DNA from: Acidobacteriaceae bacterium
Lineage (GTDB): Bacteria > Acidobacteriota > Terriglobia > Terriglobales > Acidobacteriaceae
Assembly (NCBI GenBank): GCA_003152695.1
Contig: PMAT01000091.1
Coordinates: 1 to 54,164 of the forward strand
Length of the DNA stretch: 54,164 nt
Reading direction: 5' to 3'
The first letter of the stretch is position 1. Each line of letters opens with the position of its first letter. Below are positions 33,333 through 42,359 of this stretch, in pieces. The notes beneath the pieces were generated by a model. That model was given only the letters and a program-made list of their open reading frames with translations, had not been told where the DNA came from and made no database searches. Made by a program: the position numbers and the translations under genes.

Positions 33333-33683
33333 TCACTTCTTCTTGCGGACTTTCGTTGCCGTCTTTCGGGCGGCGCGTGACTTTCTCCGAGATGCCACGG
33401 CAGGCTTTCTCGCTTTGGCCACGGCAGGTTTTCTCGCTTTAGCTGCGGCAGGTTTTCTCGTTTTAGCTGCGGCAGGCTTCCTCGTTTTGGCTGCGACAGG
33501 CTTTCTCGCTTTGGCCACGGCTTCAACCGGAGCCGGCAATTCCGGCTGCGGCGGTTTCGGAGTGCGATGGTGGCCATGCTGCAGCGGCTGGATGCGCGCG
33601 GCTTCTTCTTCCGTCCGCAGCTGAGTGTCTGCAAGGTTTCGGCGCTCGTCCTCAAGGTATTCCGGAATCGTTTTAGTTGTCAT
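33333..33683 (-). CDS. Histone-H1-like Lys/Ala/Arg-rich repeat protein
   Basis: A 116-residue very basic protein. A charged N-terminal part (MTTKTIPEYLEDERRNLADTQ) leads into five tandem eight-residue repeats of the type AKARKPAA, ending in SRRKSRAARKTATKVRKKK. The repeats lie exactly over the 24-bp DNA tandem repeat at 33399-33518. Proteins of this kind bind DNA without sequence specificity and compact it, like eukaryotic histone H1 C-tails. I chose ATG 33683; an in-frame ATG at 33749 has no support. No ribosome-binding site is clear for either. Confidence 0.7.
   Translation of the reverse strand: MTTKTIPEYLEDERRNLADTQLRTEEEAARIQPLQHGHHRTPKPPQPELPAPVEAVAKARKPVAAKTRKPAAAKTRKPAAAKARKPAVAKARKPAVASRRKSRAARKTATKVRKKK
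33399..33518. repeat. Five tandem copies of a 24-bp unit
   Basis: Five consecutive copies of GGCAGGYTTYCTCGYTTT followed by RGCYRC, with few differences, encode the AKxRKPAx repeats of the histone-H1-like gene on the minus strand. The unit length keeps the frame, so copy number can vary without breaking the protein. Confidence 0.8.
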
Positions 33684-33864
33684 GGCTGTAGTGTGGCAGA
33701 ACGATCCTCGTCCGGGCTGTCCAATTTTGGCCACTCGCTGACAATTCATGGGCCGCCACGAGGAGACGGGACAGAGACGTACTACCGGCAGCCATCGACA
33801 CTTGAAATACCAGCGGGGGAGGGACCATGCCTCGACACCGCACTGTTAGGAGTAATCTTCCTTC

Positions 33865-33981
33865 ATGGACAAGAAAGAGATCAATTCCCCAAAACTGACC
33901 GCGCATTTTGTCATTTGGATGTGCGTAGGATGCTTGCTGCTGCTGCTTTTTCTAGCTCATTACGTCTGGAGGGTTTTTTGA
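33865..33981 (+). CDS. Small single-span membrane protein, 38 residues
   Basis: A small gene: MDKKEINSPKLTAHF, then a transmembrane helix VIWMCVGCLLLLLFLAHYVW, ending RVF. AGGAG lies 12 bases before the ATG, a bit farther than usual. It precedes the permease gene by about 195 bases and may share its transcript. I recognise no family. Confidence 0.45.
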   Translation: MDKKEINSPKLTAHFVIWMCVGCLLLLLFLAHYVWRVF

Positions 33982-34047
33982 GGCAGCGAAGCCACGCAAT
34001 CACGATGCTCTCCTGTAGAAGCATTCTCGATCAGCGGGGACGTATCA

Positions 34048-34096
34048 GGACTGCAGTCCGCCGCTGGAAGCGGTAAGACCGGTGAAAGAGCCGGTC
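34048..34096 (+). promoter_or_regulatory. Hairpin-rich stretch upstream of the permease
   Basis: Three inverted repeats in 49 bases: the palindrome GGACTGCAGTCC (34048-34059), CCGC-TGGAA-GCGG (34061-34073) and GACCGG/CCGGTC around an eight-base loop (34077-34096). A purine-rich GCCGCCGGGGAAGA follows. This could be a structured leader; I cannot match it to a known riboswitch class. Confidence 0.3.
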
Positions 34097-34176
34097 GACA
34101 AAGCCGCCGGGGAAGATATTCAGACGCTTCCCGAGACTGTGTCCGTTTTTACTTCAAACCCGAAAGGATGCGGCCT

Positions 34177-35484
34177 GTGTTTCTGTTCTTCCCCCTATCG
34201 GAATTCTGGAGAACACTTCTTGCCTCGATCATCGGCTTGCTGACACTGGCCGGCATCATGACGCGCCCCTTTCGCTGGAGCGAGGCGCGAATCGCCATGA
34301 TCGGTGCGGGCACCTTGCTTCTTCTGGGTTTGATCCGGCCTGCGGATGCTGTACGTACTCTGCTCCGCGACTGGAATACGTTCCTGTTCTTCCTGGGAAT
34401 GATGGGGCTATCTGCGCTGGCGGAAACGGCCGGGTTGTTCGATTGGCTGGCAGCGCAAGCCGCAAGGTTTGCAAAGCAAAGTGCGGCAAGACTGTTCCTG
34501 AATGTGTTTCTCCTGGGAACCCTGATCACCATGATATTTTCCAACGATGCCACGGCGCTTATCCTGACGCCAGTCGTTTATGTGCTGGTGACAAGGTTAC
34601 GGCTTCCGGTTCTGCCTTACCTGTTCGCCTGCACCTTCATCGCTGATAGCGCATCGTTTCTGCTACCCATCAGCAATCCGATCAACGTCATTATCATTTC
34701 GCGCTTCCCGCTCGATCTCCTGACCTTCCTGCGGCTGCTCTTCCTTCCCAGCCTGGTCGTGATCACACTTAACATTGGGATCTTTTACTTGCTCTACCGC
34801 AAGCAGCTTCGAGGATCGTTTGAGATCAGCCATCTGCCAACGGCGGAAAAGGCGGTCAAGCATAAGGCTTATTTTCGCTATACCTTGTGGGTGCTTGCCT
34901 TGGTTGCGCCGTCCTATGTGGTCGCATCTGCGTTTCAGTTTCCGCTTTCCGTGGTCGCAATAGCGGGCGGGTTGTTACTACTCGCGGGCGCGCTGTTCTG
35001 GAAGCGGGTGACGCTGCTGGAAGCAGGTAAAGGGATTTCGTGGCCGATTTTTGGATTCATCGCCGGAATGTTCGTGGTTGTTCGTGCCATCGAGGACACC
35101 GGACTTACGCACAAACTGGGCAAGCTGCTCCTGCATCTCTCCCGCGGTACTAGCTTTGGAGCCGTGATGGTTGGCACATTCGGGTCGGCCCTGGGGACAA
35201 ACCTAATCAATAACGTACCAATGGCAGTGGTGATGAATTCGTCGCTAGGCAGCATTCAACACGCGGCTCCGGCAATACGAAATGGCTTTGTCGCGGCCAC
35301 CATGTTCGGTTGCGATCTCGGCCCGAACCTTACGACGGTCGGGTCCTTGGCTACGATTCTCTGGTTGCTGATCTTGCGGCAACGGGACGTGGACGTTTCC
35401 GGGCTGGACTATTTCAAAGTGGGCGTCATGGTTACTCCGTTGATGTTGCTCGCAGGGGCGATCACAATCTGGCTGTGCTTGTAG
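34177..35484 (+). CDS. ArsB/SLC13-type anion or cation permease
   Basis: A 435-residue inner-membrane transporter of the ion-transporter superfamily (ArsB, CitM/SLC13, NhaD). About eleven hydrophobic segments are present. Family blocks: LRDWNTFLFFLGMMGLSALAE, FSNDATALILTPVVYVL with the conserved NDA motif, SFLLPISNPINVII, GSALGTNLINNVPMAVVMNS and GPNLTTVGSLATILW. The repeat NDATA/NNVPM pair is typical of the ArsB/NhaD fold. It could export arsenite or exchange sodium; neighbours (universal stress protein, no arsR or arsC) do not decide. The GTG 34177 has GAAAGGA eight bases upstream; ATG 34168 is closer but too near that site. Confidence 0.85.
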   Translation: MFLFFPLSEFWRTLLASIIGLLTLAGIMTRPFRWSEARIAMIGAGTLLLLGLIRPADAVRTLLRDWNTFLFFLGMMGLSALAETAGLFDWLAAQAARFAKQSAARLFLNVFLLGTLITMIFSNDATALILTPVVYVLVTRLRLPVLPYLFACTFIADSASFLLPISNPINVIIISRFPLDLLTFLRLLFLPSLVVITLNIGIFYLLYRKQLRGSFEISHLPTAEKAVKHKAYFRYTLWVLALVAPSYVVASAFQFPLSVVAIAGGLLLLAGALFWKRVTLLEAGKGISWPIFGFIAGMFVVVRAIEDTGLTHKLGKLLLHLSRGTSFGAVMVGTFGSALGTNLINNVPMAVVMNSSLGSIQHAAPAIRNGFVAATMFGCDLGPNLTTVGSLATILWLLILRQRDVDVSGLDYFKVGVMVTPLMLLAGAITIWLCL

Positions 35485-35508
35485 GCGGGTTTGCCGAAGG
35501 AGGCAACG

Positions 35509-35994
35509 ATGCGAGTTCTTTGTTGTCTGGATGGCACAAACACTCAACAGGTCAGCCATGCAGCGCAGATGTTTTCCACGGCTGAGCCTCTGACGATTGC
35601 TCTGCTGACGGTGATTGATGCCGGCCCGCGCCGAGACATGGACCGGACACGGGAACGATTCTGGCGGCCGCCGTTGCGCCACGGACCCCTTACAGATGAA
35701 ATGCAGGATGCGGAAAGAGCGGTCTCGGAAGAGGTTTTGAAGGCGGCCCTGGGTGACTTGCCGCAGGCGGAGACACTGTTGCGACAGGGTCTTCCTGAGC
35801 TTGAAATCGTAAACGCCGCCGCCGAGTGGAGAGCGGATGTGATTTTCATTTGTCCGCGTGCTGAATATGGCGAGCCGCCACATATTGGTCCGCGATCGGT
35901 TGGGCATGTTGCGCGCTTTGTTCTGGATCATGCGCCCTGCCCAGTGCTGCTGTTACGGCCGCTGGCTGGCGAACAGTTTCCGATCAGACGCTAG
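35509..35994 (+). CDS. Universal stress protein (UspA-like)
   Basis: A 161-residue single USP domain protein: MRVLCCLDGTNTQQVSHAA starts the first beta strand, GLPELEIVNAAAEWRADVIFIC and the ATP-loop region GPRSVGHVARFVLDHAPCPVLLL end it. Such proteins are cytoplasmic nucleotide binders made under stress. AAGGAGG lies five bases before the ATG. The gene starts 24 bases after the permease stop, so they probably share a transcript and may respond to the same ion or envelope stress. Confidence 0.85.
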   Translation: MRVLCCLDGTNTQQVSHAAQMFSTAEPLTIALLTVIDAGPRRDMDRTRERFWRPPLRHGPLTDEMQDAERAVSEEVLKAALGDLPQAETLLRQGLPELEIVNAAAEWRADVIFICPRAEYGEPPHIGPRSVGHVARFVLDHAPCPVLLLRPLAGEQFPIRR

Positions 35995-36162
35995 TAAAAC
36001 GCTCCCATCGCGCCCGAGGATGGGTCCTGTCGTAAACTTCCAGCACCGGCCTTGTGGTGAATCAGGTATAGCGCTGGATTGTGGAAAGCCTCTCATGGCC
36101 GAGCCGTTTCTGGATGGCGGGCAGATCCGCGCCTCCTTAAGACACCTGAGTTTCGACTAACA

Positions 36163-37413
36163 ATGAAGAGCGCGCGCGAGTCTGCCCCCTCCGTCGAGAG
36201 CAAAACGTCCCCTTCGCGGGGGACACTACGTGGTCTCGATTGGCTCAATTTCCTCCTCGCTGACGTGCAGACCGGGGTGGGGCCGTTCGTCGCGATTTAC
36301 CTCGCTGGCTATAGGTGGAACGAACAGAGCGTCGGGCTTGCCCTTACGGTCGGCGGAATCGCGGGAATTCTCACCCAGACCCCGGCGGGCGCGCTGGTTG
36401 ACTTCCTGCGATCGAAGCGGGCGCTGGTCGCTGTGGGCGTCGTCGCGCTGGCCGCGGGAGCGCTGCTGATCGCTCTGTTCCCGTCGTTCTGGCCGGTCAT
36501 GGCCGCCCAGGTCCTAGTTGGCGGTACTTCGAGCGTCTTCGGCCCAGCCATCTGCGCGATGTCGCTGGGGATCGTCGGACGCGCCGCATTCGACACCCGT
36601 CAGGGTCGCAATCAGACATTCAACTCGGCAGGAAACGTGACTGCTGCGCTGTCGATGGGCCTCCTCGGCTACCTCGTTTCCAACCGGAGTATTTTCTTCT
36701 TCGTCGTGGCCCTAGCCGTTCCCACGATTTTCGTCCTGCTGCTGATCAGACCCGATGAGATTGACTACGAAGTCGCCCGCGGCGCAAATGACGGCGAGAA
36801 AGCCGGTAAAGCGGAGCGGGTCTGGGTGCTCTTCAAGGATCGCCCGCTGGTTCTCTTTCTCGCCTGTGCCGTGATGTTCCATTTTGCGAACGCGGCGATG
36901 CTGCCGCTGCTGGGCGAGTTGCTGGCAAAGGGTCGGGGTCGCAGTTCGATGCTCTTCATGTCGGCGTGCGTGGTAACGACCCAGTTCGTCATCACGCTGA
37001 TTGCGTCCTGGTCGGGACGCAAGGCCGGAACGTGGGGTCGAAAGCCCCTTCTGCTGATCGCGTTCGCCGTACTTCCGATTCGCGGTGTTCTTTACACCCT
37101 CACGGCTAATACGGCATTGCTTGTGGCCATCCAGGTCATGGACGGAGTCGGAGCGGGGATCTTCGGCGTTGTGTCCGTGCTCGTGATCGCCGATCTGACG
37201 CGCGGTACCGGCCGGTTCAATCTCACACTGGGAGCCATCAGCACTGCGGTCGGCATCGGCGCGGCTCTCAGCCAGGTCATCGCCGGCAGTATCGTTCACC
37301 ACGTAGGCTATCGCGCCGGCTTTCTATTCCTCGCAGGGGTGGCGTCGGCAGCGTTTGCTATCCTCTATTTCTTTATGCCCGAGACGCGCAACACGCGATT
37401 GGCAACGGAGTAA
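36163..37413 (+). CDS. MFS transporter
   Basis: A 416-residue major facilitator with about twelve transmembrane helices. GPFVAIYLAGYRWNEQSVGL, QTPAGALVDFLRSKRALV in the cytoplasmic loop between helices 2 and 3 (the MFS motif A position), GRNQTFNSAGNVTAAL and a matching second half (GRKPLLLIAFAVLPIRGVLYTL) support it. It resembles drug or sugar efflux permeases; the substrate is not clear. ATG 36163 is chosen because homology starts a few codons later; the frame is open farther upstream (to 36079) without support. Confidence 0.88.
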   Translation: MKSARESAPSVESKTSPSRGTLRGLDWLNFLLADVQTGVGPFVAIYLAGYRWNEQSVGLALTVGGIAGILTQTPAGALVDFLRSKRALVAVGVVALAAGALLIALFPSFWPVMAAQVLVGGTSSVFGPAICAMSLGIVGRAAFDTRQGRNQTFNSAGNVTAALSMGLLGYLVSNRSIFFFVVALAVPTIFVLLLIRPDEIDYEVARGANDGEKAGKAERVWVLFKDRPLVLFLACAVMFHFANAAMLPLLGELLAKGRGRSSMLFMSACVVTTQFVITLIASWSGRKAGTWGRKPLLLIAFAVLPIRGVLYTLTANTALLVAIQVMDGVGAGIFGVVSVLVIADLTRGTGRFNLTLGAISTAVGIGAALSQVIAGSIVHHVGYRAGFLFLAGVASAAFAILYFFMPETRNTRLATE

Positions 37414-37699
37414 CGGCGCAGCGCGTGCACGTCAGATCTGATGGCTCCCGTATCACAGGCTATCCGGAATGTTGGCCCTCAGTTGACGACAACAGGGCTT
37501 TGCGTGAGTTGAGGCGGCCGTTAGAACAGGCGCGGCCGGTAGCGAACCATTCCGATTATGATAAGTCGGCTTGTAGGAGATGTTCTCCGCACCAGCTGCC
37601 GATTGCGGTTGGATCACGGGCAACCATTCCATCTGCTCACCTTGCGCGTCAATTACAATCGAATTTCCCGCGGGAGAAATGCTCTCGAAAGGATTGCGG

Positions 37700-38881
37700 A
37701 TGAAAAGGAAAGCCAGCGCTGACGCCACGCGCTGTGTGCATTCCGGCGAAGATCGGCACGGCCAGGCGGCGCCCTTGACCACGCCCATCGCGCAAACCGC
37801 GGTCTTCGTTCTTCCCGATGTCAAAGCGCTGCGCCGCTACGCCGAGGGCGATCGCGACTTCTATCTTTATTCGCGCTACGGCAACCCGACGGTCGCGGCG
37901 GCCGAAGAGAAGATTGCTGCGCTGGAAGGAGCCGAGGCCTCAGTCGCCACCTCCAGCGGGATGGCCGCGGAACTGGTGGCGGCCCTGATCACCTGCCAAG
38001 CGGGCGACGAGATCGTCTCCATGCTCGACATCTATGGCGGAACCCTGAAGTTGTTCGAGCAGGTGCTGCCGCGCTGCGGCATCAAGACGCGCTTCATCCC
38101 GCATCACGACATCGGGAACGCCGACCGCTACTTCAGCCGCAAGACGCGGATGCTCTTTCTGGAGACGCCCACCAATCCGACGGTGCGCTGCGTCGATCTG
38201 GCCGCGCTGGCCGAGGTGGGCCGCAAGCACAAGGCTTGCGTGGTCGCCGACAACACCTTCGCCACGCCGGTGCTGCAAAAGCCGCTGGAGCTGGGCGCCG
38301 ACATCGTCCTCCATTCGGCGACCAAGTATTTGGGCGGGCACAGCGATCTCACCGCCGGGGTGCTGGCCGGTTCGAAGAAGTGGATGGAGGCCGCGCGCCA
38401 GACCATGATCCTCACCGGCGGATGCCTCGATCCGGGCTGCGCCTACCTGCTGCTGCGCGGGCTGAAGACGCTGCACGTGCGAGTGGAGCGCGCCTGCCGC
38501 AACGCCGCGCAAATTGCCGAGGCGCTCGAAGCTCATGCCAAAGTCGCGCGCGTGTATTATCCCGGACTGGAAAGTTGCGAGGCGCATCAGTTGGCGCGCC
38601 GCCAGATGAAGGACTTCGGGATGATGGTGTCGTTCGACATTCGCGGCGGCGAACGCGCAGCCGAGCGCTTCATTGACCGCTTGCAGCTTTGGTATCTCGC
38701 GGCCAGCCTGGGGGGCGTGGAATCCACGGTGTCGTATCCCGTGCTGTCGTCGCACGTCGGCCTGGACGCTAAGCGACTGCGCTTGCTTGGGGTGTCGCCG
38801 TCAACCATCCGGCTGTCCGTGGGAATCGAGGACGCCGGCGACTTGATCGCCGACTTGAACCAGGCCTTGGCCCGCGCCTGA
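37700..38881 (+). CDS. Cys/Met-metabolism PLP enzyme (cystathionine/methionine gamma-lyase type)
   Basis: A 393-residue PLP-dependent enzyme of the trans-sulfuration family. The PLP-binding lysine is in [19 protein letters not shown]; other family blocks are [50 protein letters not shown] and [17 protein letters not shown]. It may act as cystathionine gamma-synthase/lyase, O-acetylhomoserine sulfhydrylase or methionine gamma-lyase. AAAGGA lies six bases before the ATG at 37700, which fits better than the upstream frame opening. The 286 bases before it show no convincing gene. Confidence 0.88.
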   Translation: MKRKASADATRCVHSGEDRHGQAAPLTTPIAQTAVFVLPDVKALRRYAEGDRDFYLYSRYGNPTVAAAEEKIAALEGAEASVATSSGMAAELVAALITCQAGDEIVSMLDIYGGTLKLFEQVLPRCGIKTRFIPHHDIGNADRYFSRKTRMLFLETPTNPTVRCVDLAALAEVGRKHKACVVADNTFATPVLQKPLELGADIVLHSATKYLGGHSDLTAGVLAGSKKWMEAARQTMILTGGCLDPGCAYLLLRGLKTLHVRVERACRNAAQIAEALEAHAKVARVYYPGLESCEAHQLARRQMKDFGMMVSFDIRGGERAAERFIDRLQLWYLAASLGGVESTVSYPVLSSHVGLDAKRLRLLGVSPSTIRLSVGIEDAGDLIADLNQALARA

Positions 38882-39043
38882 GCCAAAGCGCGGCTAGCGG
38901 GGTTGCCTTCCCCCTCCGTACGATCCCGATTCTTGCGCTGCTGTGTACCTCCCGAATAGTAGCTCCGAGATAAGCAATCCTCTTGTACGTGTCAACCAAT
39001 GTAGCTTCCACAAATATTTTCTACAAGTAGATTATCTTTTATA

Positions 39044-39071
39044 TTGACATTTATTTTAGACATGATAAATT
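39044..39071 (+). promoter_or_regulatory. Sigma-70-type promoter of the winged-helix gene
   Basis: A perfect TTGACA (39044-39049) with TAAATT 16 bases downstream (39066-39071), within an unusually AT-rich 75-base patch. Transcription would begin about 15 bases before the gene start at 39093. Confidence 0.45.
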
Positions 39072-39092
39072 CTCGTCAGTTAGGAGATCGCT

Positions 39093-39551
39093 ATGAGAGA
39101 TCGATTCAAACGATACCGTGTGACCATCCTGCTGGGCACTTTACGGCTGCGCAAACTGGTGGCGAAGCGCGAAAAACTCAACCTGGAGATCGGACGGGTC
39201 TCCGAGCTCATCATTGCCAATGCGAATTTTCTCCCCGACGAGCAAAAGGCGGACCAACTTCTGCAGTTGGAGCAGTTGGTGGCCGACCCGCCTGGGTTCA
39301 CCGATTCGGTGCGCAAGGTTCTCCGGGCGAATCGCGGACAAGCCGCTACGGCGATCGCCGTCCGCGAGATGCTGGCCAAGGCTGGATTCAATTTGAACGC
39401 CTACACCAATCCGCTGGCTTCGATCCACACCATTTTGAAGCGGCTGGCGGAGCGTGGCGAGGTGACCGCCAGCATGAACGATGGGCAGATGTACTATCGC
39501 TGGAAAGCGGACGCGCCTGGCAAGGGGTCGGGGAGCGACGGGGAAGCCTGA
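39093..39551 (+). CDS. Hypothetical protein with a winged-helix-like C-terminus
   Basis: A 152-residue protein I cannot place in a named family. Residues about 16-70 are helical and charged (RLRKLVAKREKLNLEIGRV), perhaps a coiled coil. The C-terminal part, VREMLAKAGFNLNAYTNPLA to LKRLAERGEVT and the hairpin MNDGQMYYRW, looks like a winged helix of the kind found in small DNA-binding proteins. AGGAG lies seven bases upstream of the ATG, under an AT-rich promoter. It may be a transcription regulator; no target is apparent. Confidence 0.65.
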   Translation: MRDRFKRYRVTILLGTLRLRKLVAKREKLNLEIGRVSELIIANANFLPDEQKADQLLQLEQLVADPPGFTDSVRKVLRANRGQAATAIAVREMLAKAGFNLNAYTNPLASIHTILKRLAERGEVTASMNDGQMYYRWKADAPGKGSGSDGEA

Positions 39552-39684
39552 CGACTTCGGGATCAAGCACAAGCCGCGCAAGACACGGCCCAGGCTTCGC
39601 CGTCCGTTGACCCTGAATTTCAGCGCGTAGTAACATCGCATTCACCCGCCGGCGGCGGTGTGAGAGAGGGCTGTTTCGATAGGA

Positions 39685-41595
39685 ATGAGAAACTTTCACG
39701 GCGTGGTTTCGGCGGCGCTCCTTGCAGGCCTGGTGTTCAGCACCGGATGCGAGACCGATCAGGCCAAACCGGCCACCACTTCCATCCCCGCTCAAGCCAA
39801 AGCTCCCCAGATCGCCGGTCCCGTCGACCCACCGGCTGATCCCAAGCCCAAAGTCCAGCTCCAGGTGAATAATCCGAAGCCCGATCCGGCCGAGGCGCTG
39901 ATTGCGCAGGCCGAGAAGCAATACGCAGCCGGACAGGCCAACTATCGGGCGGACCATCTGGAGGCGGCCAAGCAGAACTTCGATCAGGCGTTCAACACGC
40001 TGCTGTCCAGCAATCTCGACATCCGCAACGACGAGCGGCTGGAGCGCGAGTTCGACAAGATTGTCGAGGCCGTCCACGAGCTTGAAATGGCGGCGCTGAA
40101 GCAGGGCGACGGTTTCACCGAGCCACGCTCCGAACCGGCGCCCATCGACGAAGCCAACGACATCACCTTTCCGGTCGATCCCAACGTCAGGGCCACGGCC
40201 GAGGCCGAGATCAAGACCACCAAGTCTGACTTGCCGCTGGTGCTCAACGATCAGGTGGCGATGTTCATCAACTATTACTCCAGCCCGAGGGGTCGGGCCA
40301 CACTGGAGCGCGCCTGGGCCCGCTCCGGCCGTTATCGCGACATGGTCTCGCGGATTTTCAAGGAGGAGGGCGTTCCCCAGGACCTGATCTACCTGGCACA
40401 GGCGGAGTCGGGATTTCAGCCGCTGGCGCTGTCGCGGGCGGGCGCGCGCGGCATGTGGCAGTTCATGGCTGGCTCGGGCGCGCTGTACGGTCTGGAACGG
40501 AACTGGTGGGTGGATGACCGCCAGGACCCAGAGAAGGCGACCCGTGCCGCGGCCCGCCATTTGAAAGACCTCTACAAGCAGTTTGGCGATTGGTACCTGG
40601 CCATGGCGGCCTACAACTCAGGCGCCAGCACCGTGCAGCACGCGGTGGAACGCACCGGCTATGCCGATTTCTGGGAGCTGTACCGGCGGGGCGTGCTGCC
40701 CCAGGAGACCCGCAACTACGTGCCCATCATCCTGGCTGAGACCATCATGGCCAAGAATCCGGAGCAGTATGGGCTGCAGCGCGTCGCGCCTGACCCGGCG
40801 CCGCAGATGGACCAGGTGACCATCGACTATCCCGTGGACTTGCGTCTGGTAGCCGAGTGCGTGGATACGTCGGTGAACTACCTCCAGGAGTTGAACCCCA
40901 GCCTGCTGCGGATGACCACTCCTAAGGACCAGAGCTTCGCCCTCAATCTTCCCGCCGGCTCGCGCGAGAAATATGAGACCGCCATGACCGCGATACCCCC
41001 TGACATGCGAACGTGGTGGCGCTATCACCATGTCGAATATGGGGATACCCTGGCATCGATCGCCCACAAGTATCACACGTCGTCGGCGTCGATTGCGGAA
41101 GCCAACGGCTTGGCCGGCGACGATGTCAAGGTAGGCTCGAAGCTCATCATTCCGGTTGCTCCGGGCCGCTCGAACACCGAAAGCGCGTCCTATTCGCGCC
41201 ACGCGACGCGTTACAAAGTGCGCAAGGGAGACACCCTGGATTCCATCGCCGACGATTTCGAGGTTCCGGTCGATAAGTTGCGGAAATGGAACCATCTAGG
41301 GGGAACGGCGGTGGCTCCGGGACGGATGCTCGTGATCTACAAGCCGCTGGCGGGCGGCAGTTCAGAAGAGGCGTCATCGGCTAGCGGCAGCGCTCCGGTC
41401 AAAACCGCCAAGACAGACAAGCCGGCAGCCTCGCCGTCGAATCCCGCGGCTGCCAAGTATCACAAAGTCAAGAAAGGCGAGACCCTGAGCAGCATCGCCG
41501 AATCCAATCACACCTCAGTGGCCGCTCTGAAGCGCGACAACCCCAAGCTGGCCGCCACTCTGCGCGCCGGCGAGGTGCTGGTCATTCGCAAGTAG
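39685..41595 (+). CDS. MltD-like lytic transglycosylase lipoprotein with three LysM domains
   Basis: 636 residues. A lipobox VFSTGC (about residues 17-22) makes it a lipoprotein. A Pro-rich linker precedes the SLT domain (about 215-370): AQAESGFQPLALSRAGARGM holds the catalytic glutamate, then WQFMAGSGALYGL and MAAYNSGASTVQHAV. Three LysM repeats follow: about 448-492 (VEYGDTLASIAHKY), 510-553 (YKVRKGDTLDSIAD) and 591-635 (HKVKKGETLSSIAES). It cleaves peptidoglycan glycan strands, forming 1,6-anhydromuramyl ends, and binds them through LysM. It is probably the MltD homologue. Confidence 0.92.
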   Translation: MRNFHGVVSAALLAGLVFSTGCETDQAKPATTSIPAQAKAPQIAGPVDPPADPKPKVQLQVNNPKPDPAEALIAQAEKQYAAGQANYRADHLEAAKQNFDQAFNTLLSSNLDIRNDERLEREFDKIVEAVHELEMAALKQGDGFTEPRSEPAPIDEANDITFPVDPNVRATAEAEIKTTKSDLPLVLNDQVAMFINYYSSPRGRATLERAWARSGRYRDMVSRIFKEEGVPQDLIYLAQAESGFQPLALSRAGARGMWQFMAGSGALYGLERNWWVDDRQDPEKATRAAARHLKDLYKQFGDWYLAMAAYNSGASTVQHAVERTGYADFWELYRRGVLPQETRNYVPIILAETIMAKNPEQYGLQRVAPDPAPQMDQVTIDYPVDLRLVAECVDTSVNYLQELNPSLLRMTTPKDQSFALNLPAGSREKYETAMTAIPPDMRTWWRYHHVEYGDTLASIAHKYHTSSASIAEANGLAGDDVKVGSKLIIPVAPGRSNTESASYSRHATRYKVRKGDTLDSIADDFEVPVDKLRKWNHLGGTAVAPGRMLVIYKPLAGGSSEEASSASGSAPVKTAKTDKPAASPSNPAAAKYHKVKKGETLSSIAESNHTSVAALKRDNPKLAATLRAGEVLVIRK

Positions 41596-41733
41596 CGGGC
41601 GCGGTGTTGCTGCGGTGCGATTCGTCATCATTTTCCAATTTGCTCTCTTCCCTTTGCGCCAATGTTCTGTTACAACAAGCCCGTTACGATTTTTTGGGGC
41701 GGTGCGATCATCACGGGGCCGAGTTTCCTGCCG

Positions 41734-41742
41734 TGCTATAAT
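41734..41742 (+). promoter_or_regulatory. Extended -10 promoter of the histone-like gene
   Basis: TGCTATAAT is an exact extended -10 (TGnTATAAT) about 100 bases before the ATG. A good -35 is missing, which fits an extended -10 promoter. A second TATAAA (41774-41779) downstream, with TTGCGG 15 bases before it, may be an alternative. Confidence 0.4.
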
Positions 41743-41845
41743 CGCGCGCTTATTGCGGCAGTAATTTTTTTGGTATAAATCTGAATTGAGCCTTACGAGC
41801 TGCCTCCGTTTAGTTCTGCGGAGTCGAGCAAAATCAGGAGGACAC

Positions 41846-42310
41846 ATGACTTTTTTCGATGAGACGCTCTACGGTCGAGACGACGAAATGGATGATTACG
41901 GAGACGGCTCCTACGGCGATTCGCTGGAAGACGAGGAATACGAAGAGGAAGAGGAAGAAGAGGAGGAACCGGAATCCGTTTCGGTGGTGGTAGAAGAAGT
42001 TGACGTGGAGGAAGTGGAGCCGGAAGTCACCACGGAATCACGTGCGCCCGCCGCGAGTCAGCCGCGGAAGAGCGCTCCCAAGAAGGCCGCCAAAAAAGCG
42101 CCAGCGAAAAAGGCGGTGAAGAAAGCCGCCAAGAAGCCGGCGAAGAAGGCGGCAAAAAAGGCGGCTAAGAAGCCAGCCAAGAAGGCCGCGAAGAAACCCG
42201 CAAAGAAGGCTGCCAAAAAGGCGGCGAAGAAACCGGCCAAGAAAGCCGTGAAGAAATCCTCGGGCGGAGCGAAGAAGAAAGCCGCCAAGAAGGGCCGCAA
42301 ACGCCGCTAA
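41846..42310 (+). CDS. Histone-H1-like protein with acidic N-terminus
   Basis: A 154-residue protein in two halves. Residues 1-72 are strongly acidic (MTFFDETLYGRDDEMDDYGD, then a Glu-rich run), and residues 73-154 form an Ala/Lys/Pro repeat tail (KKAAKKPAKK units) ending GRKRR. The basic tail should bind DNA. The acidic half may self-inhibit or bind other proteins. AGGAGG lies six bases before ATG 41846. A strong terminator at 42332-42359 ends the transcript. With the minus-strand gene at 33333 this is the second H1-like protein in the window. Confidence 0.8.
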   Translation: MTFFDETLYGRDDEMDDYGDGSYGDSLEDEEYEEEEEEEEEPESVSVVVEEVDVEEVEPEVTTESRAPAASQPRKSAPKKAAKKAPAKKAVKKAAKKPAKKAAKKAAKKPAKKAAKKPAKKAAKKAAKKPAKKAVKKSSGGAKKKAAKKGRKRR

Positions 42311-42331
42311 GCGAAACTTGCCAACACCCAA

Positions 42332-42359
42332 GCCGCGGTTTGCACCGCGGCCTTTTTTT
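42332..42359 (+). terminator. Rho-independent terminator of the histone-like gene
   Basis: A stem GCCGCGGT/ACCGCGGC around a short loop, directly followed by seven Ts. It is a textbook intrinsic terminator, 21 bases after the histone-like stop. Confidence 0.85.

Noticed and set aside
33399-33518. The 24-bp tandem repeats as a CRISPR array
   Set aside because: There are no spacers; the units are contiguous and encode the AKxRKPAx repeats.
37414-37699. Regulatory element between the MFS and PLP-enzyme genes
   Set aside because: I looked for a SAM riboswitch, since the enzyme family is tied to methionine metabolism, but no S-box-like conserved blocks are visible.
37453-37700. Minus-strand frame with SPAGNSIVIDAQGEQ, resembling a nitrilase tail
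   Set aside because: The resemblance is short, no catalytic residues are present, and it overlaps the promoter region of the PLP enzyme gene.
42058-42331. Minus-strand frames rich in Phe/Ala/Leu opposite the histone-like gene
   Set aside because: They are the antisense reading of AAG/GCC repeats and look hydrophobic only for that reason.
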